Origin: Streptomyces sp. NP-1717
Lineage (GTDB): Bacteria; Actinomycetota; Actinomycetes; Streptomycetales; Streptomycetaceae
Reading direction: 5' to 3'
NCBI RefSeq assembly: GCF_022695985.1
Contig: NZ_JAAPBF010000058.1
Span: 1-35,081, forward strand
Length of the DNA stretch: 35,081 nt
The notes beneath the pieces were generated by a model. The model made no database searches. It had not been told where the DNA came from and saw nothing but the letters and a program-made list of their open reading frames with translations. Numbering within the stretch: position 1 is the stretch's first letter; each line of letters opens with the position of its first letter. Shown in pieces: positions 34,937 to 35,081 of the stretch. The translations under genes and the position numbers were made by a program.

Positions 34937-35014
34937 TCTTTGTCCTCAGGCAGGAAAAAGTTGAACTTCACCGCTGCGCAAGGGCTTTCCGTCCCGGACG
35001 AACAGGGTTACGGT
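34937..35014 (+). promoter_or_regulatory. Second copy of the ROK-type promoter and operator module
   Basis: TCTTTGTCCT, 8 variable bases, AAAAAGTT, 13 variable bases, GCGCAA, 27 bases, TACGGT (-10, 35009-35014). Every gap equals that of copy 1 at 27240-27317. The dyad here is CTTTGTCC-N7-GGAAAAAG. No gene starts before the window ends at 35081, so it must drive a plus-strand gene outside. Confidence 0.6.
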
Positions 35015-35081
35015 CACTGAGATGTACAGGACATGTTGATCTCCGGTGCGACGGCGCGCTCCGGCGAGACAGCAGACCGAG

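Overview
The window is high-G+C actinobacterial chromosome, almost certainly Streptomyces: strong G/C third-position bias, frequent GTG and one TTG start, AAGGAG-type ribosome sites, likely leaderless regulator genes, a DUF5133 protein, a sortase substrate with an LAETG signal, and interspersed palindromes of the GCCCGTCCGGCGAT type. No rRNA, tRNA, CRISPR array, phage or complete insertion sequence was seen.

Layout. 1-4.7 kb: an XRE regulator diverges from transketolase, a PfpI/DJ-1 protein, a DUF5133 protein and a haem-less ferritin. 4.7-8 kb: a sortase-anchored surface protein diverges from two translationally overlapping secreted proteins (glucose/sorbosone dehydrogenase and a LamG-fold protein). 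8-10.7 kb: type II NADH dehydrogenase, pterin-4a-carbinolamine dehydratase and an AraC regulator. 10.7-16 kb: aldo/keto reductase, long-chain acyl-CoA synthetase, and a LysR regulator divergent from an SBF-like transporter. 15.9-16.35 kb: 71-bp tandem repeats and a terminator.

16.3-27.1 kb appears to be a formate/oxalate-related block. It holds an NAD-linked formate dehydrogenase operon (catalytic subunit, fused NuoE/NuoF diaphorase, Fe-S subunit, FdhD), a ketopantoate-reductase-like gene, an OFA-family MFS transporter with an overlapping 48-residue membrane partner, an orphan KAS III and a GntR/FCD regulator. Three near-identical 14-bp sites lie in front of the fdh operon, the reductase/transporter intergenic region and the gntR gene, suggesting one regulon. 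The formate dehydrogenase is unusual: the [4Fe-4S] domain that normally starts the molybdenum subunit sits at the C-terminus of the separate Fe-S subunit, two genes downstream.

27.2-35 kb is a sugar or cyclitol catabolic cassette: ROK regulator, ABC ATPase, permease, binding lipoprotein, Gfo/Idh/MocA oxidoreductase and TIM-barrel isomerase/epimerase. A conserved promoter-operator module upstream of the ROK gene is repeated with identical spacing at the right edge, so a second co-regulated operon probably begins just outside the window.

Functions are read from motifs and family knowledge; no database search was possible.
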